DNA of 64,000 nucleotides from Maricaulis sp017643475 (GCF_047123815.1 NZ_CP138920.1:62001-126000), one strand, 5' to 3'; positions 53,223 through 62,169 are shown, counted from the first letter of the stretch. Program-made: numbers and translations. The notes: a model not told the origin generated them from the letters alone.

Positions 53223-54221
53223 ATGACCGCGACCTCCGTTATTGACCTGATCGGCAACACGCCGCTTTTGCGCCTGAACAAGGCGTCCGAAGCGACCGGC
53301 TGTACCATTCTCGGCAAGGCCGAATTCCTAAATCCGGGCGGTTCGATCAAGGATCGCGCAGCGCTGGGGATTATACGCGCCGCCGAAAAGTCCGGAGCCC
53401 TCAAACCCGGCGGGACAATTGTGGAAGGCACCGCCGGTAATACCGGCATCGGCCTTGCCATGGTGGGCGCCGCGCTGGGTTACAGGGTCGTGATCGTCTT
53501 CCCGCGCACCCAGTCCAAGGAAAAGAAGGACGCGATCCGCCTGCTCGGGGCCGAGCTGATCGAAGTCGATGCGGTGCCCTATTCCAATCCTGCTCACTAT
53601 GCGCGTTATTCCGGTCAGCTGGCGCAAGAGCTCAATGAAAGCGAACCCAATGGCGCCATCTGGGCCAATCAGTTCGACAATCAGGCCAATCGTGATTTTC
53701 ATGCAGAAACGACGGCACAGGAAATCTGGGATCAGACCGACGGCGAGCTGGACGGCTTTATCTGCGCGGTCGGGTCGGGCGGCACGCTGGGCGGTGTTTC
53801 GCGCGGACTGAAAGCGCTGAACAAGAACATCCAGATCGGTATCGCTGACCCGGGCGGGGCCGCACTCTACGGCTATTACGCCAACGGCGAACTTGCTGCG
53901 GATGGAACATCGATTACCGAAGGCATCGGCCAGAGTCGTATTACCGCCAATCTGGAAGATGTGGTCGTCGATCATGCCTACCGGATTTCCGACCATGAGG
54001 CGCTGCCCATCCTTTTTGACCTGGTGCAGGAAGAAGGTCTGTGCCTTGGAGGTTCTGCTGGCGTGAATATCGCCGGAGCGATGCGACTGGCCCGCGATCT
54101 TGGGCCGGGCCACACCATCGTGACCATCCTGTGCGATCATGGATCGCGGTATCAGTCGAAGCTGTTCAATCCCGATTTCCTGCGTGAAAAAGAGCTACCG
54201 GTACCGTCATGGCTGAGCTGA
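53223..54221 (+). CDS. cysK: Cysteine synthase A (O-acetylserine sulfhydrylase)
   Basis: 332 residues from ATG 53223 (AGGGAGA upstream). Fold type II PLP enzyme with the PLP Lys in LNPGGSIKDRAALGII, the substrate loop VEGTAGNTGIGLAMVGAALGY, the phosphate cup VGSGGTLGGVSRGL, and the C-terminal GSAGVNIAGAMRLARDLGPGHTIVTILCDHGSRYQSKLFN. It overlaps the sulfurtransferase gene by 13 bp and is co-transcribed with it and metC, a sulfur-amino-acid operon. Confidence 0.92.
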   Translation: MTATSVIDLIGNTPLLRLNKASEATGCTILGKAEFLNPGGSIKDRAALGIIRAAEKSGALKPGGTIVEGTAGNTGIGLAMVGAALGYRVVIVFPRTQSKEKKDAIRLLGAELIEVDAVPYSNPAHYARYSGQLAQELNESEPNGAIWANQFDNQANRDFHAETTAQEIWDQTDGELDGFICAVGSGGTLGGVSRGLKALNKNIQIGIADPGGAALYGYYANGELAADGTSITEGIGQSRITANLEDVVVDHAYRISDHEALPILFDLVQEEGLCLGGSAGVNIAGAMRLARDLGPGHTIVTILCDHGSRYQSKLFNPDFLREKELPVPSWLS

Positions 54222-55045
54222 CGCTTCCCAACCTCGTCTCCGCTGAGGCCGCGCTCGCTTTTTACGGCGAGGACAACACGCTGTTCCTGGACGCAACCTG
54301 GACCTATCCCGGTGGCCCGCAGCCACTTACGGACCAGGTCGTCGAAGGCGCGATCGGCTTCGATATCGACAAGATCGCAGACGCTCATTCCAGCCTCCCT
54401 CACACCCTGCCGACAGCCGGAGATTTCGGACATCTGGTTGGCGCCCTTGGAATCTCCACCAACACCCGCCTCGTGGTTTATGACAGGATGGGCGTTTTCA
54501 CGGCTCCGCGTGTGTGGTGGATGTTCAAGACTATGGGGCACGCGAATATTACAGTCCTCAATGGCGGTATGCCGGCCTGGATGACCGCGGGTGGACCGAG
54601 CGCTGACACGCTGGCACGGCCTGCGGGGCCCGCCAATTACCAGGCGCAGCTGGACGATAGGCGGATCGCTTCCATTAAAGCCATGAAATCGGCCGTCGAC
54701 GCGCGTGATCACAGAATACTCGATGCCCGCAGCCCGCAACGCTTCTCCGGGTCCGGTGCGGAGCCCCGCCCCGGCATGCGTCCCGGCCATATGCCCGGCG
54801 CCACCAACTTTTTTTTCGGCGAACTGATGGATGAAACCGGCGCCCTTGATGTGAACAAGCTCCCGCCCAGTTTCCTTGCCGGCGACAGCAAGCCGGTCAT
54901 TACCACATGTGGTTCCGGTGTCACGGCGTGTATCCTGACGCTTGCTCTTGAGGAAAAGGGCGTGCATTCACGGGTTTATGACGGGTCGTGGTCGCAATGG
55001 GGCAGCCGCGATGACCTTCCTGTCGAAACCGGCACCGGAGCTTGA
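54209..55045 (+). CDS. sseA: Sulfurtransferase (SseA-type, two rhodanese domains)
   Basis: 278 residues. The N-terminal inactive rhodanese domain (LFLDATWTYPGG ... RLVVYDRMGVFTAPRVWWMFKTMGHANITVLNGGMPAW) and the C-terminal active one (ILDARSPQRFSG ... MRPGHMPGATNFFFGELMD) carry Cys in the loop TTCGSGVTAC. The CGSGVTA loop is that of 3-mercaptopyruvate sulfurtransferases. It is embedded between cysK and metC with overlaps on both sides, which supports a role in cysteine-derived sulfur transfer. Confidence 0.93.
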   Translation: MAELTLPNLVSAEAALAFYGEDNTLFLDATWTYPGGPQPLTDQVVEGAIGFDIDKIADAHSSLPHTLPTAGDFGHLVGALGISTNTRLVVYDRMGVFTAPRVWWMFKTMGHANITVLNGGMPAWMTAGGPSADTLARPAGPANYQAQLDDRRIASIKAMKSAVDARDHRILDARSPQRFSGSGAEPRPGMRPGHMPGATNFFFGELMDETGALDVNKLPPSFLAGDSKPVITTCGSGVTACILTLALEEKGVHSRVYDGSWSQWGSRDDLPVETGTGA

Positions 55046-55047
55046 CC

Positions 55048-56205
55048 ATGAAAGACGCCACGCGCCTGACCCGCATCGGTCGGCCTGCCCATGAAACAGG
55101 TCTGGTCAATCCGGCCATCGAACGCGGCTCCACCGTTCTTGCGCCAAGCGCTGGCGAACTCTATGACGCCCCGCCCGGACGGCCGCATTATGGCCGGGTC
55201 GGTCTGGCCGCGCAGCAGGCTTTGCGTGAAGCGATTCAGGATCTGCAGGGTGGCAGCTTCTGTGCCCTGACCAGCTCAGGCCTCCAGGCCAACATCCTCT
55301 CCATCCTGACCGTGGTCGAGGCCGGCGGAACCGTGCTGGCAGCAGACAATATCTACGGCCCCGTGCGCAGCTTCCTTCGGAATATCGCGCCGAGATATGG
55401 AATTCAGACCCGCTTCGTAGCACCTGATATCACTGACGAAATAGGCGATCACTTGGATGGTGACGTCCAGGCGATTTTGTTGGAAAGCCCGGGTTCGCTG
55501 ACCATGGAATTGCAAGACCTGGAAGCGATTGCCCGTATCGCCCAGGACAAGGGCGTCACCACGATCATCGACGACACCTGGAGCGCCGGCCTCACGCTCA
55601 AGCCGCTTGAAATCGGTATCGATCTGGCTGCGCAGGCCCTCACAAAATACGTCGCCGGGCATTCCGACGTAATGCTGGGGGCTGTCGTGGCCCGCACCGA
55701 GGCACTTGGCCAACGACTGCAAACCACTGAACGGGGCATGGGTTTTTACGCTGCGCCGGATGACGCCTACCTGGCGGTTCGAGGGCTGCGCACGCTCGAA
55801 CTTCGCATGCAGCGCAGCGCGACCAGCTCGCTTGACATAGCAGACTGGTTATCCGCGCGCGCCGAAGTCGGTGCCATCCGTCATCCCGCCCGCAGCGATC
55901 ATCCCCAACACCAACTCTTCAAGCGGGACTTCACCGGAAGCGCTGGGCTGTTTTCTTTCGAGCTTCCAGGCTGGAGCGTGGCTGACAGTGAGATATTCCT
56001 CGATGCGATGGAAATTTTCGGGATCGGATATTCCTGGGGCGGTTTTGAGAGTCTCGCCATCCATTGCGATCCGCAGATCCGTCGCTCAGCCACCGAGGCC
56101 AGACATGACGGCGCATTGATCCGCCTGGCCATTGGTATGGAGGCCCCGGAGGATCTGATCATGGATCTTGAAAAGGGATTTGCCGCGGTTGCAGCGCACA
56201 GCTGA
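55048..56205 (+). CDS. metC: Cystathionine beta-lyase
   Basis: 385 residues from ATG 55048 (CCGGAGC upstream; TTG 55042 is in frame). Cys/Met PLP family: N-terminus TRIGRPAHETGLVNPAIERGSTVLAPS, Tyr-rich loop PGRPHYGRVGLAAQQAL, PLP Asp region TTIIDDTWSAGL, and PLP Lys in ALTKYVAGHSDVMLGAVV. The TWSAGL context and overall length fit MetC rather than cystathionine gamma-synthase. It is the last gene of the cysK-sseA-metC operon and ends 1 bp from tRNA-Arg. Confidence 0.92.
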   Translation: MKDATRLTRIGRPAHETGLVNPAIERGSTVLAPSAGELYDAPPGRPHYGRVGLAAQQALREAIQDLQGGSFCALTSSGLQANILSILTVVEAGGTVLAADNIYGPVRSFLRNIAPRYGIQTRFVAPDITDEIGDHLDGDVQAILLESPGSLTMELQDLEAIARIAQDKGVTTIIDDTWSAGLTLKPLEIGIDLAAQALTKYVAGHSDVMLGAVVARTEALGQRLQTTERGMGFYAAPDDAYLAVRGLRTLELRMQRSATSSLDIADWLSARAEVGAIRHPARSDHPQHQLFKRDFTGSAGLFSFELPGWSVADSEIFLDAMEIFGIGYSWGGFESLAIHCDPQIRRSATEARHDGALIRLAIGMEAPEDLIMDLEKGFAAVAAHS

Positions 56206-56206
56206 G

Positions 56207-56283
56207 TGGCGCCCCCGGCAGGACTCGAACCTGCAACCATCCGCTTAGAAGGCGGGCGCTCTATCCGGTTGAGCTACGGAGGC
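56207..56283 (-). tRNA. tRNA-Arg (anticodon UCU)
   Basis: Full cloverleaf with encoded CCA (56207-56209). The acceptor stem is GCCTCCG paired with CGGGGGC, and the anticodon loop CTTCTAA puts TCT at 56247-56249. The T arm contains GGTTCGAGTCC. Confidence 0.97.
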
Positions 56284-56294
56284 ACATTCAGGGA

Positions 56295-56600
56295 CTAGTG
56301 AGACCAAGGCTGTTTGCGGTCCGCGGAGAAATTCTCCGCATAGGACTTCACATAGCGCTTGGCCTGCTGTGGCTCGCTGACCTGGAAGGGAATGCCCTGG
56401 CGCTTGGCATAGGCAATCGCGTCATCCTTGTTGTCGAACTTGAGACGGACCTGGGTCTTGGTGTCTTTCGTCGAGGTCCACCCCATCAGCGGATCGGGTC
56501 TGCGCGCCATGGACGGCGTGAATTCGAGAAGCCATGTATTGAGTTTGCCGCGACCGGATTGCATTGCATTCTTGGTCGGACGGTAGATCTTCGCAAACAT
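56295..56600 (-). CDS. NADH dehydrogenase accessory subunit, ETC complex I NDUFS4-like
   Basis: 101 residues: FAKIYRPTKNAMQSGRGKLNTWLLEFTPSMARRPDPLMGWTSTKDTKTQVRLKFDNKDDAIAYAKRQGIPFQVSEP. This is the ETC_C1/NDUFS4 family found in alphaproteobacterial and mitochondrial complex I. GAGGGGAGAG precedes the ATG. It sits between two tRNA genes, away from a nuo operon, which is usual for this subunit. Confidence 0.96.
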   Translation of the reverse strand: MFAKIYRPTKNAMQSGRGKLNTWLLEFTPSMARRPDPLMGWTSTKDTKTQVRLKFDNKDDAIAYAKRQGIPFQVSEPQQAKRYVKSYAENFSADRKQPWSH

Positions 56601-56630
56601 TCAGCTCTCCCCTCGGACGGGTTCCGACAA

Positions 56631-56707
56631 TGGTCGGGGCGGCAAGATTCGAACTTGCGACCCCCTGGTCCCAAACCAGGTGCGCTACCAGACTGCGCTA
56701 CGCCCCG
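56631..56707 (-). tRNA. tRNA-Pro (anticodon UGG)
   Basis: Cloverleaf with encoded CCA (56631-56633). The acceptor stem is CGGGGCG paired with CGCCCCG, and the anticodon loop TTTGGGA places TGG at 56671-56673. The T arm contains GTTCGAATC. Confidence 0.97.
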
Positions 56708-56746
56708 TTATTGCCCTTATGTAAGCGGTCGGCTCTTAAGGCAAGC

Positions 56747-57301
56747 CTACTGAGTGTCAGAAACCGTTTCCTCTGCAGTCTCGGTTTCGGCAGCCTCGTC
56801 AACAGCTTCTTCAGCGATCGTTTCAGTGTTGTCGAAGAAGCGGTGTCGAACGATGTCGCCCGGACGGATTTCCAGATCAACCGCGCGACCGGCTGCCAGT
56901 TCGAGCACGCCTGCGACATCCGTGTCAGCACTCAGACTGCGGCGCGATTGCGGCTGGGCATAGGCGATGATCTTCTCGATCACGCCATCTTCGTCAACGT
57001 AGACGATATCCAGGGCAATGAGTGTGTTTTCCATCCACATGGACGCCGGACGAACCGGATCATAGCGGAACAGCATGCCTGCGCCCGGATCCAGCGTCTC
57101 TCGCCACATCAGGCCACGCTGCATCTGTTCCGGCGTTTCGGCCAGTTCGACCACAAATTCGTGCTCGTTTTCAGCAGTGGCGATGATGACGCTCTCAGGG
57201 CCGCCAAATTCTATGACGGTGTCCTGGGCGGACGGATCAACCTGTGCGGCAGCAGCGCCAGCAAAGGCCGAGACAAGAAGGGATGATATCAGAATGCGCA
57301 T
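56747..57301 (-). CDS. DUF192 family exported protein
   Basis: 184 residues from ATG 57301. A signal peptide (ILISSLLVSAFAGAAAA) is followed by the DUF192 core (FVVELAETPEQMQRGLMWRETLDPGAGMLFRYDPVRPASMWMENTLIALDIVYVDEDGVIEKIIAYAQP ... GVLELAAGRAVDLEIRPGD) and an acidic Glu/Thr-rich tail of about 25 residues. Family function is unknown. It is commonly found next to the cold-shock gene in alphaproteobacteria, as here, 77 bp downstream of it. Confidence 0.92.
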   Translation of the reverse strand: MRILISSLLVSAFAGAAAAQVDPSAQDTVIEFGGPESVIIATAENEHEFVVELAETPEQMQRGLMWRETLDPGAGMLFRYDPVRPASMWMENTLIALDIVYVDEDGVIEKIIAYAQPQSRRSLSADTDVAGVLELAAGRAVDLEIRPGDIVRHRFFDNTETIAEEAVDEAAETETAEETVSDTQ

Positions 57302-57378
57302 GGTCGGCACGCTATCCGGGCTTACCGGCCAACGCAATCATTCGATGCGCGCAATTCACCGCGCATTGCAGCAAAAGA

Positions 57379-57903
57379 TCAGGCGTGTGCCACGTTTTTG
57401 ATTTCCGCCGCCAAAGCGCCCTTCGGCCCTTCTACGCAACGGACCTGCAGACTCTCACCCGGCTGGACCTCGTCTAGACCTGCCCGTCGCAGCGTCGCCG
57501 CGTGCAGGAAGACATCCCCCTCAACCTCGTCACAGGTGACGAAGCCATATCCACGCAGCGCATCAAACCATTTGACTACAGCATTGCAGAAAGGAGCTGA
57601 GGACGCGGTGCCGGGATGAAAACGTCGTGGACGAACCGGAGCTTCGGCGTCGCCTCCCGTCATTTCGACAATCTCGATCGCCTGGCGCCCTTTGGCACCC
57701 TTGACCGCTTTGCAAACAATTGTCGCATTGGGAAGAGCCGGACCTTGTCCGTATCGTCGGAGACAACTCGCATGGAGCAGGATATCGCCCTGCCCGTCTA
57801 CCGCATCAATGAAACCATAACCGCGCGCCGGATCATACCATTTCACGCGACCCTCGAGACGAAGCACTTCCGCGTCGTCGAAAACTTCATGAGCTAGAAC
57901 CAT
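57379..57903 (-). CDS. Cold-shock-domain protein with two CSDs
   Basis: 174 residues. The first CSD is at about 17-80 (EGRVKWYDPARGYGFIDAVDGQGDILLHASCLRR) and the second at about 107-172 (NAVVKWFDALRGYGFVTCDEVEGDVFLHAATLRRAG). Both keep RNP1 (GYGFI/GYGFV) and RNP2-like (ILLHAS/VFLHAA) motifs. A basic linker (PVRPRRFHP) joins them. Double-CSD proteins are typical of alphaproteobacteria and act as RNA chaperones, often in stationary phase. A long AT-rich upstream region suggests a regulated leader. Confidence 0.95.
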   Translation of the reverse strand: MVLAHEVFDDAEVLRLEGRVKWYDPARGYGFIDAVDGQGDILLHASCLRRYGQGPALPNATIVCKAVKGAKGRQAIEIVEMTGGDAEAPVRPRRFHPGTASSAPFCNAVVKWFDALRGYGFVTCDEVEGDVFLHAATLRRAGLDEVQPGESLQVRCVEGPKGALAAEIKNVAHA

Positions 57904-58296
57904 AACTTTTTGCTCGCTTAGACAACCCTCGAGCGAATAGTTCTACACAATTTCAAATGTTAAGAGAAGGTGAATCACCCATTCTGTTGCATTTTGCATC
58001 CGCTACATCTAGCGACTGAGAGCCATTCTCAGCATCATTAACACAATATGTGGTGAGTGAGCACTGTTCACCCCCCTATAAGGTGCGAGTTGCATGAACT
58101 TTCGGTCATCTGCTTTTTTCTCCTCTCAGGCGAGTGATTTCTGTGGAAAAGTCACACCGTGGGGAGGCGCGTTCGTTAATTTTCACCTTTTCGGCGAGTG
58201 TAGAACGCAAATTTCGCACCTGCGAGGGTATGTAATCCAGGCGATTGTATCGCTAACGCGAATCGAAGCTTGCAGAAGAATCGCTCTCTATTCGCT
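57904..58296. other. AT-rich intergenic region upstream of the double-CSD gene
   Basis: 393 bp with clearly lower GC than its surroundings. It has a hairpin CTGAGA / TCTCAG (58016-58032) and the imperfect repeat GGTGA...TCACC (about 58052-58072). It probably holds the promoter and 5' leader of the cold-shock gene. An open frame from ATG 58094 (AAGGTG upstream) to 58360 runs into the queD-like gene on the other strand and has no recognisable product, so I do not call it. Confidence 0.55.
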
Positions 58297-58797
58297 TCAG
58301 AGGTTATTTCTCAGCCTGTCTGCTTCAATCAGTCGAACCTGTGCTTCGGTGGATCGGTAAATTCCACTATTGGAGCCGTGTTCTGAACACTCCACCGACT
58401 CAACCCAGCATCGACCTTTGGTCAAGGTCTGCACGATCTCATTGGCCTTGTGGAAGGTCATTTCTGCGACGCGCTCACAACTCGTGCCCTCAACCACCCG
58501 AACTCTCGCAATGCCGCGTTCGCCCAGCGCGACCAGCGCTTCGCGTTCCGGATCATCCTTTGCGACAAGAAGCGTGTGATCGAACATTTCATGCAGCCAG
58601 TCGCGGATCTGCCCGAAACCACCCTTCCCGAAATCCAGCACCCAGCCCCGCTTGTCCAGCTGCTCTGCAGCGAACACGAAATGGAAGCCGAAGGAATAGC
58701 CGTGCAGCAAGTGACAATCGCTCTCCGCAGCCCACTGCCGGGACGTGCAGGACAGCCCGCGTTCATTGCCGTAGGTCTTGGTCGAAAGATGCGCCAT
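58297..58797 (-). CDS. Divergent 6-carboxy/6-pyruvoyl-tetrahydropterin synthase family protein (QueD-like)
   Basis: 166 residues of the PTPS/QueD T-fold. Recognisable parts are LHGYSFGFHFVFAAEQLD, VLDFGKGGFGQIRDWLHEMFDHTLLVAKDDPE and the C-terminal CWVESVECSEHGSNSGIYR with its Glu. The zinc triad is altered: the first His region reads GLSCTSRQW rather than FSAAH, and the normal CxxxHGH is C28-H-L-L-H-G-Y34. The same variant looks familiar from other alphaproteobacteria, so it may be a separate subfamily rather than a decaying gene. True queuosine-precursor activity is uncertain. Confidence 0.8.
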   Translation of the reverse strand: MAHLSTKTYGNERGLSCTSRQWAAESDCHLLHGYSFGFHFVFAAEQLDKRGWVLDFGKGGFGQIRDWLHEMFDHTLLVAKDDPEREALVALGERGIARVRVVEGTSCERVAEMTFHKANEIVQTLTKGRCWVESVECSEHGSNSGIYRSTEAQVRLIEADRLRNNL

Positions 58798-58888
58798 GGT
58801 CGTGATCCGATTGCAAAGCCCTCACCCTGTGGGTTCAACACAGGGGCAGGTCTGAATATCAGGCATGGAGGGGTAAAATCCACATCGT

Positions 58889-58963
58889 TGGCACTCCCTA
58901 GGGGAATCGAACCCCTCTTTCCAGGTTGAAAACCTGGCGTCCTAACCGATAGACGAAGGGAGC
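58889..58963 (-). tRNA. tRNA-Glu (anticodon UUC)
   Basis: Cloverleaf with encoded CCA (58889-58891). The acceptor stem is GCTCCCT paired with AGGGAGT (one G-U), and the anticodon stem-loop CCAGG-TTTTCAA-CCTGG puts TTC at 58928-58930. The T arm contains GGTTCGATTCC. Confidence 0.97.
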
Positions 58964-59031
58964 GCAGCGATGTGAGAGCGGTCGTATAAAAAAGCTTGGA
59001 CCGGGTTGCAAGCACCTTCTGCTGAAAAACC

Positions 59032-60846
59032 TCAGCTTAATGCAGCAGCCATGTCCTCGACCTGCAGCTGGACCGTTTTGCGGCCCTGCCATTCATTGAT
59101 CTTAACACGGCCCAGCACGTGCCAAAACCCATCTCCTGCCGCCAGAAGTGTCTCTCCCAGGGGATTGTCTGCGCAACGAAAGCATATGGCCTGCACCTGG
59201 GTACCGTCCGCCGCCGTGAAGCTGGCGCGCACATGATCCGTGCCCACACGCTTGGCGAAGGAGACACGCAGCTCCGGAACGACAACCCGCGGCTCCGGAT
59301 TGCCCTGCCCGAAGGGAGCCAGGCTGGCAATGTGTTCGACAAGGTCCAGCGAGACGCCACTGGCAGAGACCAGTGTGTCCACCCTCAGCCTGCGTGCCTC
59401 GTGCGCCTGCGCCAGCTCGGGGGCAAGGCGGTCGTCGAGGAAACTCACCAGCGCGTTGATCGCATCAGCCTCCACACTCAAACCACCGGCCATGGCGTGC
59501 CCACCGCCTGCCAGCAACAGGCCGGCCTCGCGCGCTGCTGCAATGGCACCGCCCAGATTGACCCCCTCTACAGATCGCCCAGACCCCTTGCCAAGGGCTG
59601 GCGAGCTGGAGCGATCAATGCCTATAACGATCGCAGGCTTGTCGAAACGCTCCTTGATGCGCCCCGCAACCACCCCAATCACGCCAGGGTGCCAGCCATC
59701 CCCGGCCGCAACTAGAATCGAGCGGGCAGCCGCCTGCCCCTGGACCTGGGCCATGGCTTCGTCGAGCACACGCGATTCGATTTCCCTGCGCTCTCGATTG
59801 AACCGGTCGAGTTCAGCGGCGATACCGGCGAGGTCATCTTCATCTGTGCCGGAAAGCAGCCGAGTGCCCAGCTGTGACTGTCCGACCCGACCACCGGCAT
59901 TGATCCGCGGCCCGAGAACAAAACCCGCATGATAGGTACTGGCCTCGCCTTCGACGGAGGCGATATCCGCAAGCGCTTTCAGGCCCGGGCGCTTCCATCC
60001 ACTCATCACCTTGAGCCCCTGCGCGACCAGGGCACGATTGATGCCATGCAAGGGCACCACATCACATATCGTGCCCAGTGCCGCCAGATCCAGGAAGGAG
60101 AGAACATCGGGCTCGTCCCGCCCCTCGAATGCCCCGCGTCGACGTCCCTCGCGGTTCAGGGCGGCGAGCAGGACAAAACACACACCTGCTGCAGCCAGGT
60201 GGCCACAGCCAGACGTGTCATCGGGCCGGTTCGGGTTGATGAGTGCATCGGCGGGCGGGAAACGCTCATCCATCAAATGGTGATCCACCACGATCACCGA
60301 CAGGCCCATGGCGGCAGCCGCTTCGAGCGGCGCATGTGCAGCGGCACCACAGTCGACCGTGATAACAAGCTCTACGCCCTGATCCTGCAAGCGCTGGAAG
60401 GCCTCGGTGTTGGGGCCATATCCCTCGTCGACACGGTCTGGAACGTAAAAGCTCCACGCCTGGTCCACGGCGCGAGCCCAGCCAAGTAATTGCGAGGCAG
60501 AAGTCGCCCCGTCCACATCATAGTCAGCGAACACCGCAACCCGGGTCCCGCTCTCAATAGCGTCCCAAATCAGCGCCGCGGCCTCATCCATGTCCCTGAA
60601 GGAGCTTGGGTCGGGAAAACTGTCTTTCAGTCGGGGATTGAGATAGCCGGCAACATCGCTCGCCTCATGCCCCCTGCCCGCCAGGATGCGCGCCAGCAAC
60701 TCCGGTAGGCGGTGCTGGCGCACGATCGTGCTGACTGTCTCGTCACTGGCATTGTACCCATACCAAGACTTGCCGAGCACGGACCGCTCGACACCCAGGA
60801 CGGCACCGCCAGAATGAGAGGTTTCGTCCCGGTGCGTCTTTTCCAT
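59032..60846 (-). CDS. recJ: Single-stranded-DNA-specific exonuclease RecJ
   Basis: 604 residues. The DHH phosphoesterase motifs are present in order: VAVFADYDVDGATSASQL, VITVDCGAAA, VIVVDHHLMDE, NPNRPDD. DHHA1 motifs follow: PRINAGGRVGQSQLG, GWHPGVIGVVAGRIKERFDKPAIVIG and GGGHAMAGG. A C-terminal OB-like domain reads APFGQGNPEPRVVVPELRV. It degrades single strands 5' to 3' in recombination and mismatch repair. It starts 2 bp after glpX, an arrangement common in alphaproteobacteria. Confidence 0.97.
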   Translation of the reverse strand: MEKTHRDETSHSGGAVLGVERSVLGKSWYGYNASDETVSTIVRQHRLPELLARILAGRGHEASDVAGYLNPRLKDSFPDPSSFRDMDEAAALIWDAIESGTRVAVFADYDVDGATSASQLLGWARAVDQAWSFYVPDRVDEGYGPNTEAFQRLQDQGVELVITVDCGAAAHAPLEAAAAMGLSVIVVDHHLMDERFPPADALINPNRPDDTSGCGHLAAAGVCFVLLAALNREGRRRGAFEGRDEPDVLSFLDLAALGTICDVVPLHGINRALVAQGLKVMSGWKRPGLKALADIASVEGEASTYHAGFVLGPRINAGGRVGQSQLGTRLLSGTDEDDLAGIAAELDRFNRERREIESRVLDEAMAQVQGQAAARSILVAAGDGWHPGVIGVVAGRIKERFDKPAIVIGIDRSSSPALGKGSGRSVEGVNLGGAIAAAREAGLLLAGGGHAMAGGLSVEADAINALVSFLDDRLAPELAQAHEARRLRVDTLVSASGVSLDLVEHIASLAPFGQGNPEPRVVVPELRVSFAKRVGTDHVRASFTAADGTQVQAICFRCADNPLGETLLAAGDGFWHVLGRVKINEWQGRKTVQLQVEDMAAALS

Positions 60847-60848
60847 GC

Positions 60849-61802
60849 CTAAAGCGGCAGGTCGGTGCGGATACGGCGGACGGAATGGTCGGCAGAATCA
60901 AGGACGAGTGTCTCGGAAGAAACAATACCGCCGGACTTGCTGACACCTTTCACGAGGTCGCCGTCCGTCACACCGGTTGCCACGAACAGGCAATGGCTCG
61001 CAGCCAGTTCGGACAGATCGTACTTGCGATCAAAATCGGTGACACCGACACGCTCGGCTCGCGCGCGCTCCTCATCATTGCGGAAGACCAGGCGCGCCTG
61101 CATTTGACCGCCGATGGAGCGAAGCGCCGACGCCGCGAGCACCCCTTCAGGAGCGCCGCCCTGGCCGATATACATATCGACATTGGTACCCAGCCCGGCC
61201 GCTCCCATGGCGCCGGCGACATCACCATCCGGGATCATGCGAACGCGACCACCGACGGATTTCACACCGTCAACAATATACTGGTGACGCGGACGCTCGA
61301 GAATACAGACCGTGATTTCGCTGGGATCAACACCCTTGGCCTTGGCCAGAGCGAGAACATTGTCTTCGGGCTTCGCATCCAGATCGACAACTCCGGCCGG
61401 TAGACCCGGACCAACAGCGATCTTGTCCATATAGGTATCCGGCGCATGCAACAGCCCCCCGCGAAGGCTTAGTGACAGCACAGCCAGCGCGTTCGGCATG
61501 TTCTTAGCCGTCAGCGAAGTTCCCTCCAACGGGTCGAGCGCGATATCGATCTCCGGGCCTTCACCTGTGCCGACTTCCTCACCGATAAAGAGCATGGGCG
61601 CCTCGTCACGCTCGCCCTCGCCGATCACGATGCGGCCTTTCATGGCCATCGCATTAAGACCCGTACGGAGCGCGTCTACGGCAGCCTGATCAGCACTTTC
61701 CTTTTCGCCACGACCAATCCAGTCGTACGCGGCCCGGGCTGCGGCTTCTGCGGCCTTGACCGCATCCATTGCAAGATTGCTCAGCGCCTTGGTGTCGCTC
61801 AT
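60849..61802 (-). CDS. glpX: Class II fructose-1,6-bisphosphatase
   Basis: 317 residues. The metal and catalytic motifs of the GlpX family are present: VIGEGERDEAPMLFIGEEVGTG (about 59-80), IDIALDPLEGTSLTAKN, and GDGDVAGAM-like PDGDVAGAMGAAGLGTNVDMYIGQGGAPEGVLAASALRSIGG. It is a gluconeogenic enzyme. It is co-directional with recJ downstream. Confidence 0.97.
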   Translation of the reverse strand: MSDTKALSNLAMDAVKAAEAAARAAYDWIGRGEKESADQAAVDALRTGLNAMAMKGRIVIGEGERDEAPMLFIGEEVGTGEGPEIDIALDPLEGTSLTAKNMPNALAVLSLSLRGGLLHAPDTYMDKIAVGPGLPAGVVDLDAKPEDNVLALAKAKGVDPSEITVCILERPRHQYIVDGVKSVGGRVRMIPDGDVAGAMGAAGLGTNVDMYIGQGGAPEGVLAASALRSIGGQMQARLVFRNDEERARAERVGVTDFDRKYDLSELAASHCLFVATGVTDGDLVKGVSKSGGIVSSETLVLDSADHSVRRIRTDLPL

Positions 61803-61845
61803 TCTCTAAGTCTCCTGCCCCGGGTCGCGCCGGGATGTCCGAGTG

Positions 61846-62169
61846 TTATTGCGGCGGAGAGGTCCGTTCCCGGCCCGCCTCGATGAAGTCTTCCGTGCTC
61901 AGCCTGTCATCCCCGTCCAACGCCCGGGCCTGCTCCAGCAGTTCCTCGCGCTTTTCGAGCACGTCATTCATCTGAGCTTCGTTCTCCTGCCGAATGCTGG
62001 CATCAGACCGAGTTGCGTTAACGCTAACAGGCGTTTCGGAGGATGCAAGATGTTCCGCACGTCTTTCTGTAATCCAGTCAGGTTCTTCCACACTTGCCTG
62101 CGGCATTTGAACAGACGCACACGCAGAGCAGGTAAGGCAAAAAAACAGAATACCTATAAAGCGGTTCAT
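61846..62169 (-). CDS. Small putative lipoprotein with a coiled-coil tail
   Basis: 107 residues from ATG 62169 behind GAGGAGATATC. The signal peptide IGILFFCLTCSAC ends in a lipobox (TCSAC), giving a lipoprotein. The rest is hydrophilic, with a helical Glu-rich segment (RQENEAQMNDVLEKREELLEQARALDG) that could form a coiled coil. No family recognised. It is divergent from phaC (83 bp between the starts) and 43 bp upstream of glpX. Confidence 0.75.
   Translation of the reverse strand: MNRFIGILFFCLTCSACASVQMPQASVEEPDWITERRAEHLASSETPVSVNATRSDASIRQENEAQMNDVLEKREELLEQARALDGDDRLSTEDFIEAGRERTSPPQ

Noticed and set aside
58094..58360. 88-codon open frame with AAGGTG before the ATG upstream of the cold-shock gene
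   Set aside because: It runs 64 bp into the QueD-like gene on the other strand, the product has no recognisable sequence, and the codon use is unlike neighbouring genes; more likely part of an AT-rich control region.
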